A DNA stretch of 12,608 nucleotides. Source: Actinomycetota bacterium (GTDB lineage Bacteria > Actinomycetota > Thermoleophilia > UBA2241). Positions 1 through 6,852 of the stretch are shown here, in pieces (the stretch's first letter is position 1; each line of letters starts with the position of its first letter). The position numbers were made by a program, and so were the translations under genes. The stretch lies in the NCBI GenBank assembly GCA_003158705.1, contig PMKX01000217.1:1-12608 (forward strand). Reading direction: 5' to 3'. Under the pieces are notes generated by a model. That model did not search any database. It was not told the origin of the DNA and was given only the letters and a program-made list of their open reading frames with translations.

Positions 1-1173
1 GTGCAGGATGGCGACCGACTTGGGAGCCTCGCCGTTCTTGCAGACGATGTGGCCGCCGGTGGGGCCCGAGGCGTTGGAGAGGCGCTCGAACTCGAGGCTC
101 GAGATCACGTTCTCGAGACGGCCGTAGCCGTAGCGCTGATCCTGCTCGGGGTTCCACAGCTCGAAGCCGGTGGCCATGATGATGGCGCCCACGTCGAGAT
201 CGATGAACTCGTCCTGCTGGGTGAAGTCGATGGCCTCCGGCCCGCACGCCGGCACACAGGGCTGCTTGGCGCACTTACCCTTGGAGAGCGTGAGGCACTT
301 GGTGGCGTCGATGGTGGCGCGCAGCGGCACGGCCTGCGGGAACGGGATGTAGATGGCGCTGCGAAACCCGAGGCCCACGTCGAACTCGCTCTTGACCTTG
401 CGCACCACACACACCTCGGTGCAGGCGGCACAGCCGGTGCACTTGACGGTGTCCACGTAGCGCGCCTTCCTGCGCACCTTGACCTTGAAGTTGCCGACGT
501 AGCCCGAGACCTCGTCGACCTCGGAGTAGGCCAGCAGAGTGACGTTGGGATGCTTGCCGAGGGCCGACATCTTCGGCGTGAGGATGCAAGCAGAGCAGTC
601 GAGGGTCGGGAAGGTCTTGTCGAACATGGCCATGTGGCCGCCTATAGACGGGTCCTTCTCGACCAGGAAGACCTTCTTGCCGGCGTCGGCCAGCTTGAGG
701 GCGGCCTCGATGCCGGCGATGCCACCGCCAACGACGAGCACGTCCGGGTTGACGTTGACCTCGATGGGCTCCAAGGCCTGGTTGAACGGCAGGCGGTGGA
801 TCTGCGCGCTGAGGATGCGCTTGGTCTTGGCGGTCGCTTCGTCGGGGTCGACGGTCACCCACGAGCAGTGCTCGCGGATGTTGGCCATCTGCACCAGGAA
901 CGGGTTGAGACCGGCGTCGGCGGCCGCCTTACGGAACGTGGGCTCGTGCATGGTGGGCGAACAGGCGGCCACCACGACGCGGTTGACGCCGTTCTCCTTG
1001 ATGTCCTTCTGGATGAGCTCCTGACCAGGGTCGGAGCACATGTACTTGTACTCGCGCGCCACGACGACGTTGGGTTGCTCGGCCGCCCACCGGGTGACCT
1101 CTTCCACGTCGACCTTGCCGGCGATGTTGGTGCCGCAGTGACAGATGTAGACGGCGATCTTCTCTTCAGCCAT
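1..1173 (-). CDS. hdrA: HdrA-like heterodisulfide reductase subunit A (N-terminal 391 residues, runs off left edge)
   Basis: FAD- and iron-sulfur-containing subunit of a cytoplasmic Hdr complex; in this family HdrA passes electrons between a partner (hydrogenase, formate dehydrogenase or NADH module) and HdrBC, and can bifurcate electrons to ferredoxin. Seen directly: an N-terminal CHCGTNIAG motif (residues 11-19), a Rossmann FAD motif GGGIAG (149-154) followed by EKDPSIGGH, the HdrA signature LDCSACILTPKM (191-202), a ferredoxin-type cluster C245-x2-C248-x2-C251-x3-C255, and a second Cys-rich stretch (C293, C301, C306, C310-G-P). The frame is open to base 1, so the C-terminus (second FAD part and further clusters) lies outside. 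The ATG at 1173 has a GAGGAGG upstream. It starts 23 bp after the hdrB stop, so it is the third gene of the operon. Whether it bifurcates cannot be read from this fragment. Confidence 0.93.
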   Translation of the reverse strand, partial: MAEEKIAVYICHCGTNIAGKVDVEEVTRWAAEQPNVVVAREYKYMCSDPGQELIQKDIKENGVNRVVVAACSPTMHEPTFRKAAADAGLNPFLVQMANIREHCSWVTVDPDEATAKTKRILSAQIHRLPFNQALEPIEVNVNPDVLVVGGGIAGIEAALKLADAGKKVFLVEKDPSIGGHMAMFDKTFPTLDCSACILTPKMSALGKHPNVTLLAYSEVDEVSGYVGNFKVKVRRKARYVDTVKCTGCAACTEVCVVRKVKSEFDVGLGFRSAIYIPFPQAVPLRATIDATKCLTLSKGKCAKQPCVPACGPEAIDFTQQDEFIDLDVGAIIMATGFELWNPEQDQRYGYGRLENVISSLEFERLSNASGPTGGHIVCKNGEAPKSVAILH

Positions 1174-1196
1174 GATCTTCGCCTCCTCCTCGCCGC

Positions 1197-2069
1197 TCAC
1201 GCCGGGATGGCCGCGATGACGCGGTCGCAGGAGACGACCTGCTTGTCGATCGCAAGCTTGTTGGGCTCGACGCCGAGCGCCAGGCCGGCCAGCTGGGTGA
1301 AGTACATCACCGGGATGTTGAAGTTGGTCCCGTACATCTTGTTGACCTTGGGCTGGTAGGCCTCAAGGTTCATCTCGCACAGCGGGCAGGCGGCGACGAT
1401 CACGTCGGCGCCGCCGTCCTGGGCGGTCTTGAGAAGCTCGTGGCACATGTGCAGCGCACCTTCAGCCTTAGTGAGCATCATCATGCCGCCGCAGCACTTG
1501 ACCTTGCTCGGGTAGTCGATGACGTCGGCACCCAGGGTCGCGAAGAACCGGTCCATGGTGGTGGGGAACTCGGGGTCGTCGAAGGTGCCCATGGGCCGCG
1601 AGAACTGACAGCCGTAGTAGGGCGCCACCTTGATGCCCGTTAGGCGCCGCGTGACCTTCTCGGCGACCGCCTCGAGGCCGATGTCGTTGACCAGGATGTC
1701 CATGACGTGCCGGACCTTGACCTTGCCGTCGTAGGTGCGACCCACGGCGCCGAGAGCGCCCTGGACGGCCTTGAAGACCTCCGGGTCGTCGGCCATGTAG
1801 CGGTTGGTCTTGGCCAGCGTGGTGTAGCAGGCGTTGCAGATGACGCACAGCTCGTCTTCGCCCATCTGCTGCGCGATGGCCAGGTTGCGAGCGGCGATGG
1901 CGAACGACTCCAGCTCGCGCACCGAGAAGTAGCTGGTGGCGCCGCAGCAGTTCCAGTCGTCGAGTTCGGCGAGCTCCACGTCGAGCTTGGCCATCATCGC
2001 CCGTGTGGAGATGTCGTAGGCCTTGCCGGTGGCCTCGGCCGAGCAGCCGGGGTAGTAGAGATACCTCAT
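1197..2069 (-). CDS. hdrB: HdrB-like heterodisulfide reductase subunit B
   Basis: Catalytic subunit family of heterodisulfide reductase. The two CCG domains of HdrB bind non-cubane [4Fe-4S] clusters that reduce a disulfide (CoM-S-S-CoB in methanogens; the substrate in bacteria is usually unknown). The 290-residue protein shows both CCG domains complete: C9, C41-C42-G, C78/C81 in the first half and C154, C192-C193-G-G, C228-x2-C231 in the second. Its length is normal for HdrB. The ATG overlaps the hdrC stop in an ATGA arrangement, typical of translational coupling. Since no coenzyme M or B genes are visible and the context is bacterial, the physiological substrate is left open. Alternatives are CCG-domain relatives (GlpC, LutA, succinate dehydrogenase SdhE), but the hdrC-hdrB-hdrA order favours HdrB. 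Confidence 0.93.
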   Translation of the reverse strand: MRYLYYPGCSAEATGKAYDISTRAMMAKLDVELAELDDWNCCGATSYFSVRELESFAIAARNLAIAQQMGEDELCVICNACYTTLAKTNRYMADDPEVFKAVQGALGAVGRTYDGKVKVRHVMDILVNDIGLEAVAEKVTRRLTGIKVAPYYGCQFSRPMGTFDDPEFPTTMDRFFATLGADVIDYPSKVKCCGGMMMLTKAEGALHMCHELLKTAQDGGADVIVAACPLCEMNLEAYQPKVNKMYGTNFNIPVMYFTQLAGLALGVEPNKLAIDKQVVSCDRVIAAIPA

Positions 2070-2653
2070 TGGGCCTTCGCCTCCTCAGCCTCCAGGTAGG
2101 CGGCCATCTTGGTGAGCTCGTCGCGCCCCTTGATGTTCTTGGCCAGCGGCGGCAAGCGGCCGGCCATGAACAACTTCATGCCGAGGCCGGCGAACTTGAA
2201 GGCCAGGCCCGGGTCCTTGGTGAGCATGAACTTGCCCATGAGCTCCACTTCGTGGTTGCGCCCGTGCTTGTGCACGCTGTTCACAAAGTACTTGGTCAGG
2301 GCGGGGTTCTTGCTGTCCTCGGGTAGGAGGTCGTACTTGATGGCGAGCCGCTTGAGCTCGTACATGAGGTCGGTGATCTTGATACCCGCCGGGCAGCGCA
2401 CCGTGCAGTAGTAGCACGACGTGCACAGCCAGATGGTGTTGCTCTTGACCACCCTGTCGATCATGCCGGCACGGAAGGCGGCGATGACCTCGCGCGGCCC
2501 GTAGTCCATGAGATAGCTCGTGGGGCACGAACCGGTGCACGTGCCACACTGCTGGCAGATGCGGATCTTCTCACCCCCGGGCATGCTCATGACGTCGTGG
2601 TAGAACCGCGCGTGCAGCTCTTTGGCTTGCGCCGTGGTTGCTAGCTCCGTCAT
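2066..2653 (-). CDS. hdrC: HdrC-like 4Fe-4S subunit of heterodisulfide reductase
   Basis: Electron-transfer subunit that links HdrA to HdrB. The 195-residue protein has two classical [4Fe-4S] motifs: C33-x2-C36-x2-C39-x3-C43-P and C77-x2-C80-x2-C83-x3-C87-P, followed by a helical C-terminal half without cysteines, as in HdrC. There is no transmembrane segment, so this is the soluble type rather than a HdrDE-like membrane form. The ATG at 2653 is preceded by a GGAGAGGAGA ribosome site. It is the first gene of the hdrCBA operon, overlapping hdrB by 4 bp. The 370 bp upstream are gene-free and probably carry the operon promoter and a leader. Confidence 0.94.
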   Translation of the reverse strand: MTELATTAQAKELHARFYHDVMSMPGGEKIRICQQCGTCTGSCPTSYLMDYGPREVIAAFRAGMIDRVVKSNTIWLCTSCYYCTVRCPAGIKITDLMYELKRLAIKYDLLPEDSKNPALTKYFVNSVHKHGRNHEVELMGKFMLTKDPGLAFKFAGLGMKLFMAGRLPPLAKNIKGRDELTKMAAYLEAEEAKAQ

Positions 2654-2785
2654 TCTCCTCTCCAGTCCGTCACCTGATCCGCCCAGCCTGCGGAGTCCTC
2701 TCGCGCGCCGTGTTCTTCGACCGAGATGGACTTTGTGCCGCTCTTAGGACCTACCTGCTTTCAACTGCCTTGGGCTCGACCGCTC

Positions 2786-2820
2786 TGGGCTGGCACCCAG
2801 TCGTGTGCCGCCGGCGCCCA
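2786..2820 (-). other. Bipartite hairpin in the putative hdrC leader
   Basis: On the minus strand TGGGC (2820-2816) pairs with GCCCA (2790-2786), and inside it GGCAC (2809-2805) pairs with GTGCC (2796-2792) around an 8-nt loop, with an asymmetric internal loop between. No T-run follows, so it does not look like an intrinsic terminator. It could be an RNA structure controlling hdrCBA expression or stability, or chance in GC-rich DNA. Confidence 0.3.
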
Positions 2821-2955
2821 TTATTTCTCACGGGCTGCGAAAAGTGTACCAAAACGAACAAAAATACTCCAGTTTCCGAAGCACGCTACAGATGGGGTTG
2901 CCCCACCCTGGAAACGTAGCACCTTCAGCGACGAGACACCCGAGCCAGGTTGTAC

Positions 2956-2991
2956 AAAAAGGAGACCCGCGACTCGCGTTTTGGAGGCGGG
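2956..2991 (-). terminator. Possible weak intrinsic terminator after the secreted protein gene
   Basis: Reading the minus strand downstream of the stop at 3025, CCCGC (2991-2987) can pair with GCGGG (2970-2966), or alternatively CGCG-AGT-CGCG (2978-2968) forms a tight hairpin. Five T residues follow at 2960-2956 after a short spacer. The stem is short and the T-run is a few bases away, so termination would be modest. Confidence 0.33.
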
Positions 2992-3024
2992 AGACGCCGG
3001 GCGCGCCGCAAGCCGCGGCTGCCG

Positions 3025-3498
3025 CTACTTGACGGTCACCGTCTTGGCGGCCGACACGCCTCCCTTGTGTGTCTTGTCGCCCAGGTACTTGAGGCGGAAG
3101 CGAGTGGTCCCCTTGGCCGCGGGCGCCGTCCATGTAGCCGTGACCGTCTTGGCGGCGCTCAGCTTGAGGGTCTTCCAGGCGGCCCACGCGGAGGAGCCGG
3201 CCGCCTTCTGGATGGTCGCCTTCAGGCCGGCCGTACCGGTGCTGACCTTGCCCGTGACCGTCACCTTCTTGCCGGGCTGGGCCTTGGACGTGCTCACGAT
3301 GAGGCTCAGCTTAGACGTCTCCTGCGGCTTGTGACACCAGCACGGCTGCCCGTCGCTGGGGTGCGCCGTCGCCGGCGACGAGGTGCCGAAGGCGCCGATC
3401 AGCGCCGCCGCCAAGACGGCTACTGCGGCGGCGCCCAGGTTGAGGCGGAAGCGCCACGAACGGGTGCCCTTGGCCGAAGACTGTGTGGATGTCGGCAT
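3025..3498 (-). CDS. Small exported Ig-like protein with N-terminal CWCH motif
   Basis: A 157-residue secreted protein of unknown function. The chosen ATG at 3498 has GGGAGG 6-7 bases upstream and a TAGAAT extended -10 promoter about 54 bases upstream; the open frame extends further upstream, but that part has no such signals. Residues 1-45 form a long signal peptide: charged start, hydrophobic run around 21-38, and likely cleavage after SPATA. The mature protein begins HPSDGQPCWCHKPQ and continues with one beta-rich domain (about residues 62-157) resembling bacterial Ig-like domains, ending in a YLGDKTH segment and a TVTVK strand. The mature domain is lysine- and alanine-rich and has no other cysteine. 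CWCH differs from the haem c motif CxxCH by one residue; it might bind a metal or form a disulfide. No membrane anchor or sortase signal is visible. Confidence 0.8.
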   Translation of the reverse strand: MPTSTQSSAKGTRSWRFRLNLGAAAVAVLAAALIGAFGTSSPATAHPSDGQPCWCHKPQETSKLSLIVSTSKAQPGKKVTVTGKVSTGTAGLKATIQKAAGSSAWAAWKTLKLSAAKTVTATWTAPAAKGTTRFRLKYLGDKTHKGGVSAAKTVTVK

Positions 3499-3551
3499 GT
3501 GCCCTCCCGGGCTCCCAGATCGACGGCCGACCGGCCGGTGACGACCGCGCG

Positions 3552-3580
3552 ATTCTACCAGCGAGTCGGTCGAGTGAGGA
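3552..3580 (-). promoter_or_regulatory. Extended -10 promoter for the CWCH secreted protein gene
   Basis: On the minus strand TAGAAT (3557-3552) is preceded directly by TGG, giving an extended -10 (TGn). A partial -35, TCCTCA, lies 17 bases upstream at 3580-3575. The spacing to the ATG at 3498 leaves a leader of about 45 nt with a good ribosome site. The same TAGAAT hexamer is used by the divergent tRNA promoter. Confidence 0.55.
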
Positions 3581-3672
3581 GTGGCTGGCGTGCTGCGGCT
3601 GGGGAAGGCGACGCTTGCGGCAGACGCGAGCGAGGGCCGCAGCGTTCGGGCGCAGCGACGGCCGCGGCGCCT

Positions 3673-3701
3673 TTGCGGATGCACGGGCTTTGCCCTAGAA
3701 T
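3673..3701 (+). promoter_or_regulatory. Promoter of tRNA-Thr
   Basis: TTGCGG (3673-3678) and TAGAAT (3696-3701) are separated by exactly 17 bases, close to the housekeeping sigma-70 consensus. The -10 ends 17 bases before the tRNA start, leaving room for a very short 5' leader. Confidence 0.72.
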
Positions 3702-3718
3702 CCTTGCGCACCCCACGG

Positions 3719-3794
3719 GCCGACGTAGCTCAGCTGGCAGAGCACATCACTCGTAATGATGGGGTCCGGGGTTCGATTCCCCGCGTCGGCTCCA
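3719..3794 (+). tRNA. trnT: tRNA-Thr(CGT), CCA encoded
   Basis: A complete 76-nt cloverleaf. The acceptor stem GCCGACG pairs fully with CGTCGGC; the D arm is GCTC/GAGC; the anticodon stem CATCA/TGATG encloses loop CTCGTAA, giving anticodon CGT for the threonine codon ACG. The T arm is CGGGG-TTCGATT-CCCCG. Discriminator base T and an encoded CCA end follow. It stands alone on the plus strand between two minus-strand genes. No clear terminator follows. Confidence 0.96.
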
Positions 3795-3887
3795 GTCTTC
3801 TCCCGAGAGACGAGCAAGCGAGACCGGCTTGCGAGTCAGGTGCGCGTCCAACGAGGTGTGCGCCGCGGGGAGCGGCGAGCAGTACGA

Positions 3888-5981
3888 CTAGCGCGCCGCT
3901 TGTGCCGAGGTGCTCGCTTCTTGGAGCGCGGTCTCGCCCACGGGCCAGGCCGCCACGAAAGCAGCCACGACGGACGGGTCGAACTGCGTCCCGGCATTGT
4001 CGCGCAGCTCCTTCACGGCAGCCTCCTCCGTCAAGCGGGAGCGATAGGGCCGGTCAGACGTCATCGCGTGGAAGGCGTCGCAGACGAAGATGATGCGCGA
4101 CTCGAGCGGGATGGCCTCGCCGGCAAGGCCGTCGGGATAGCCGTGACCGTCCCAGCGCTCGTGCGCCGCCCTGATCACCGGAGCGAGCGAGCGCAGGTAG
4201 TCGATGCGCGAGAGTATGCGTTCGCCGATCAGCGTGTGCCGGGCGACGACGGCGAACTCCGCCTCGGTCAGCTTGCCCGGCTTCTCGAGGATCTGCCGCG
4301 AGATGCCGATCTTGCCAACGTCGTGCAGCAGGGCTGCATAGCGAAGCTGGCGCAGGTCCTGGTCAGAGAGCCCGATGTGACCGCCGAGCGCCAGCGCCAT
4401 CTTGGCGATGGAGCCGGCATGGTCGGCCGTGTACTTGTCCTTTGCTTCCAGCGCAGCCGCCAAGGCCGTGACCGTCTGCAAGTAGCTGCGCTCGAGCTCG
4501 TTGAACGTCTCGGCGTGGCGCAACGCGGTCGCCACCTGGCTGGCCACCGTAGCGAGCACGGCAGCGGTGTCGCGCGCGTACTCGCGGTCACCCGACGAAC
4601 CTACACTGATGGCTCCCACCGGCCGCCCCTGGTGGACGACGGGCACCACCGAGGCCTTGGAGATGCCGACCGCCGCGCGTCTGCCCTGCTCGGAGATGCG
4701 TTCGTCCCGAGCCAGGCTGGACGTAGTGACCGCCTGATCAGCACTGGTCACCCACAGGGCAAGCTCTTCCACCGCCAGCATCGAGCCGTTGACGACGCCG
4801 GCATAGATGCCCGCTTGCATGGCTTCGCCATCGAGCAGGTGGATGCCGCAGAAGTTGCTGTGCGTCATCTCCCGGACGCGATCTGCGACGGCAAACAACT
4901 CGGCTTTGACGTCGCGAGTCTGCGCCAGGGTCTCGCCCACGAGAGACAGGTCTGCCAGCCCGCGAGAAAGGTCCTGGATCTGACCGGAAAGCCCATCGAC
5001 GGTCTGGGCGATGCGCTCCGACATGCCATTGAACGCCCTGGCCATGACCGCGATCTCGTCGTGGCCTTTGACTTCCACGTGCTGCCTCATGTTGCCGTCG
5101 GTGATCGCCTGGGCGGCGCGGCTGAGCCTCTTGAGCGGTCGCACTACGGTATGCGCACTGAGAAGAGCGGCCAGCATGGCGGCCGCCAGGGCCAAGACGA
5201 GAGCCAGCGCAGCTGTGCCGCGCACGGAGGAGCGGATAGCGGTGAAACCACCGTCGGGCACGCCCACGGAGAGCACGGCGACAGCGTGCCCGCCGGCGCT
5301 GCTCAGCGCCGTATACGACGTCGTCCAGCCCGCGGCGCTGTAGTGCGCTCCGACGGGCGCCAGCGGCTTCAGGGGGCGCTGAGTCTGCTGCAGGGACGAC
5401 GCCGCCAGCAGTCCGCCCACGTAGATGCTGGCCGGTGCGCCAGACTGCTCCGCCACAGCCTGCAGCACGGCGTCGTCGATCTGGTCGGCGACCACGAGCC
5501 TGCCCACGACCTTGCCCCTGCGCCCGTCGGCACGGATAGGCATGGACGCCACCACCCAGGGCTTGCCGAGATACGTCTGGAAACCGAAGCCGGACTGGCC
5601 GGTGCCGAGTGGCCGCGGCGACGGCAGCATACTGACTCGCGCAAGCAGGCGCCCGTCGGCGCCGAGCACTTGTGCCTGCACAAGGTTCAGCGTCTGGATG
5701 ATGTTCTCGAGTGACTCCGTCGCCCGTGCTCTGTCGCCATGAGCGACCGCATCGGCAAGACTTTGAGAGGCAGCGTGAGAGGACACGCTGCTTGTCAGGT
5801 GCTGGGCGATGCCACTCTGGACCGCGGCCGTGGAACTCACCAGCTGGCGGTTCTCGATGCCGCGTAATCCAGCGGACGTCTTGAAGTAGCTGAAGGCACA
5901 GAAGACGAGAAGCGCCGGGAGGGCGCTACAGAGGAACGCGAAAGTGAACTTGCGGCGCAGGCTGAGGGAAGCTATACGCAT
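3888..5981 (-). CDS. Membrane sensor with HAMP, GAF-like and HD-GYP c-di-GMP phosphodiesterase domains
   Basis: A 697-residue transmembrane signalling protein predicted to hydrolyse cyclic di-GMP in the cytoplasm. Domains in order: transmembrane segment at about 11-33; extracytoplasmic sensor region at 34-254, probably Cache-like; second transmembrane segment at 255-277; HAMP linker at about 278-330 (begins VVRPLKRLSRAA); GAF-like domain at about 345-490; HD-GYP domain at about 500-685. Catalytic motifs look intact: H521, H553-D554 in LLHDVGKIGI, H582, H607 in AAHERWDGHGYPDG (the GYP is residues 614-616) and D635 in the CDAFHAMTSDRPYR stretch. No GGDEF or EAL domain is present. It lies 84 bp downstream of the six-cysteine exported protein on the same strand, so the two may be co-transcribed. 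The external ligand is unknown. Confidence 0.93.
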   Translation of the reverse strand: MRIASLSLRRKFTFAFLCSALPALLVFCAFSYFKTSAGLRGIENRQLVSSTAAVQSGIAQHLTSSVSSHAASQSLADAVAHGDRARATESLENIIQTLNLVQAQVLGADGRLLARVSMLPSPRPLGTGQSGFGFQTYLGKPWVVASMPIRADGRRGKVVGRLVVADQIDDAVLQAVAEQSGAPASIYVGGLLAASSLQQTQRPLKPLAPVGAHYSAAGWTTSYTALSSAGGHAVAVLSVGVPDGGFTAIRSSVRGTAALALVLALAAAMLAALLSAHTVVRPLKRLSRAAQAITDGNMRQHVEVKGHDEIAVMARAFNGMSERIAQTVDGLSGQIQDLSRGLADLSLVGETLAQTRDVKAELFAVADRVREMTHSNFCGIHLLDGEAMQAGIYAGVVNGSMLAVEELALWVTSADQAVTTSSLARDERISEQGRRAAVGISKASVVPVVHQGRPVGAISVGSSGDREYARDTAAVLATVASQVATALRHAETFNELERSYLQTVTALAAALEAKDKYTADHAGSIAKMALALGGHIGLSDQDLRQLRYAALLHDVGKIGISRQILEKPGKLTEAEFAVVARHTLIGERILSRIDYLRSLAPVIRAAHERWDGHGYPDGLAGEAIPLESRIIFVCDAFHAMTSDRPYRSRLTEEAAVKELRDNAGTQFDPSVVAAFVAAWPVGETALQEASTSAQAAR

Positions 5982-6035
5982 CTCAGCCCCCCGACCGGTC
6001 CCCGGTCATCGACTCAGGATCCTCGCTGGGAACGG

Positions 6036-6057
6036 GACCGCTTGCTCAGTGGCGGTC
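6036..6057 (-). other. Inverted repeat just after the six-cysteine protein gene
   Basis: GACCGC (6036-6041) and GCGGTC (6052-6057) form a perfect 6-bp stem around a 10-nt loop, starting 8 bases after the stop at 6066. No T-run follows on the minus strand, so it may only attenuate read-through into the HD-GYP gene or protect the 3' end of the upstream message. Confidence 0.3.
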
Positions 6058-6065
6058 GGACGCAT

Positions 6066-6446
6066 TCAGCTGCCCGTGACCTTGACGCGCACGACGTTGC
6101 TGCAGGAAGTGACGTGGCCGCAGCTGTTCACGCTCTCGGCCTTCAGCTGCATCTGGCCAGACTGTGTGGCCTGTACATAGGCGGTGTACTTGCCATGCGA
6201 GACGAGAGTGGCCGTCGTAGCCTGACACCATCCGTCGCCGACGTTCCCGTAGATCCGCACCTCATAGGGGGAGCCGCCGCTCTTCACGCACACGGTGAGC
6301 CGCACACTGTCGCCCACCTGGCAGGTTGAGCATGCCGCCTTCAGCTGCAGCTTCGGGCCGCTCCTGGCCAGCGCGCTCCCGGCCGATGCCAGCGCCACCA
6401 GCGCGACCGCCAGCAGGATGCTCAGACCTCTTGCCCATCGTCGCAT
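6066..6446 (-). CDS. Small exported six-cysteine protein of unknown function
   Basis: A 126-residue protein. The ATG at 6446 is chosen because an AGGAGG lies 7 bases upstream and the product then begins with a textbook signal peptide: MRRWAR, then a hydrophobic stretch, with likely cleavage after SALA at about residue 28. The open frame continues upstream to 6605 but has no signals there. The mature domain (about 100 residues) alternates hydrophobic and polar residues like a single beta-sandwich (Ig-like) fold. It has six cysteines: C-S-T-C near the start, one in LTVC, one in GWC, and two in NSCGHVTSC; three disulfides would fit an extracellular protein. I do not recognise the family. It precedes the HD-GYP sensor gene by 84 bp in the same direction and might deliver or sense its signal, but that is only positional inference. 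Confidence 0.75.
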   Translation of the reverse strand: MRRWARGLSILLAVALVALASAGSALARSGPKLQLKAACSTCQVGDSVRLTVCVKSGGSPYEVRIYGNVGDGWCQATTATLVSHGKYTAYVQATQSGQMQLKAESVNSCGHVTSCSNVVRVKVTGS

Positions 6447-6468
6447 ACTGGTCCCTCCTCGGAGTCTG

Positions 6469-6481
6469 ACTTCCAGGAAGT
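6469..6481. promoter_or_regulatory. Palindrome overlapping a possible -10 upstream of the six-cysteine protein gene
   Basis: ACTTCC-A-GGAAGT is a perfect 13-bp palindrome located 23-35 bp before the ATG at 6446. On the minus strand it overlaps a CATACT hexamer (6484-6479) that could act as a -10. It is placed as an operator would be. The -35 is not convincing, so the promoter itself is uncertain. Confidence 0.3.
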
Positions 6482-6606
6482 ATGTCGGCCGCGAGGCATC
6501 GACTCTTGAGGCTGCATAGGCGTGGTGGCAAGGCTGGGAGGCACCCGTCGACCAGCTTGCGAAGCTAGACTGCCCCTGAGCGTCGCGCCGAGAAACCGTC
6601 GTCACG

Positions 6607-6822
6607 AGGGACGACAGCGGCGAAGCGACGAGCTGCCCCCGGGGCTGGTCTCAGCCGGATTCCCGGGCGCCGACCAAATGGTGGCCCATAGGCGTGCTGC
6701 AGACCTGCAGTCTGCCCTGCAAGCTCTCGCTCTTGTTCTGCCGCTGGCGAGTCACGGCCACCGACCTGGCCGGCAACACGCAAAGCAGGCTGGCCGACTT
6801 CAGGCTGTTCATGCTTTTCTAG
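6607..6822 (+). pseudogene. Remnant of the 3' end of a YCF48-repeat protein gene
   Basis: From about 6691 to the TAG at 6822 the plus strand encodes a C-terminus almost the same as that of the intact gene ending at 9609. Both read FCRWRVTATDLAGNTQSRL and then ADF-LF to the stop. Counting by eye, the last 129 nt differ at about 15 positions (roughly 88% identical), and the last 87 nt at 5. Upstream (6607-6690) the frame stays open but similarity fades. No start codon, ribosome site, signal peptide or repeat unit precedes it; the frame is closed by a TGA at 6577. The fragment therefore looks like the surviving tail of a neighbouring paralogue whose body was lost, probably by deletion or recombination. 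Most differences at the very end are silent or conservative. Confidence 0.8.
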
Positions 6823-6852
6823 CGCCGAGGTCAGCGAGCCACCAGCCGCTTC

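Larger units (their letters stand above)
2654..3024. other. Gene-free leader/intergenic region upstream of hdrC
   Basis: No convincing gene is seen in these 371 bases. The part at 2821-2900 is visibly richer in A and T than its surroundings and is where I would place the hdrCBA promoter on the minus strand. A TACACT hexamer (2848-2843, minus) is a possible -10, but the -35 is poor. If that is right, the hdrC transcript has a leader of roughly 170-190 nt containing the hairpin listed separately. The right end contains the possible terminator of the gene at 3025-3498. I recognise no known riboswitch class. Confidence 0.5.

Noticed and set aside
1..1359. A 452-codon open frame on the plus strand
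   Set aside because: It is antisense to hdrA and the end of hdrB, whose motifs are unmistakable. The plus-strand product is low in complexity and rich in Gly, Leu, Ala, Asp and His, as expected of a codon-bias shadow.
2742..2822. A 25-codon minus-strand reading frame in the hdrC leader
   Set aside because: It has an ATG but no ribosome site and no recognisable peptide, and the length is easily reached by chance.
3499..3711. An N-terminal extension of the CWCH protein to a start at 3711
   Set aside because: It would read through the gene's own promoter and the tRNA promoter, is Arg/Ser/Pro-rich, and would bury the signal peptide 71 residues inside the protein.
3795..3825. A TCTC/GAGA hairpin after the tRNA as a terminator
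   Set aside because: The stem is only four base pairs and no T-run follows.
3756..5714. A 652-codon open frame on the plus strand
   Set aside because: It begins inside the tRNA and lies antisense to the HD-GYP sensor gene. The product has no recognisable motif.
6447..6605. An N-terminal extension of the six-cysteine protein to 6605
   Set aside because: The ATG at 6446 has a proper ribosome site and gives a signal peptide at the true N-terminus.
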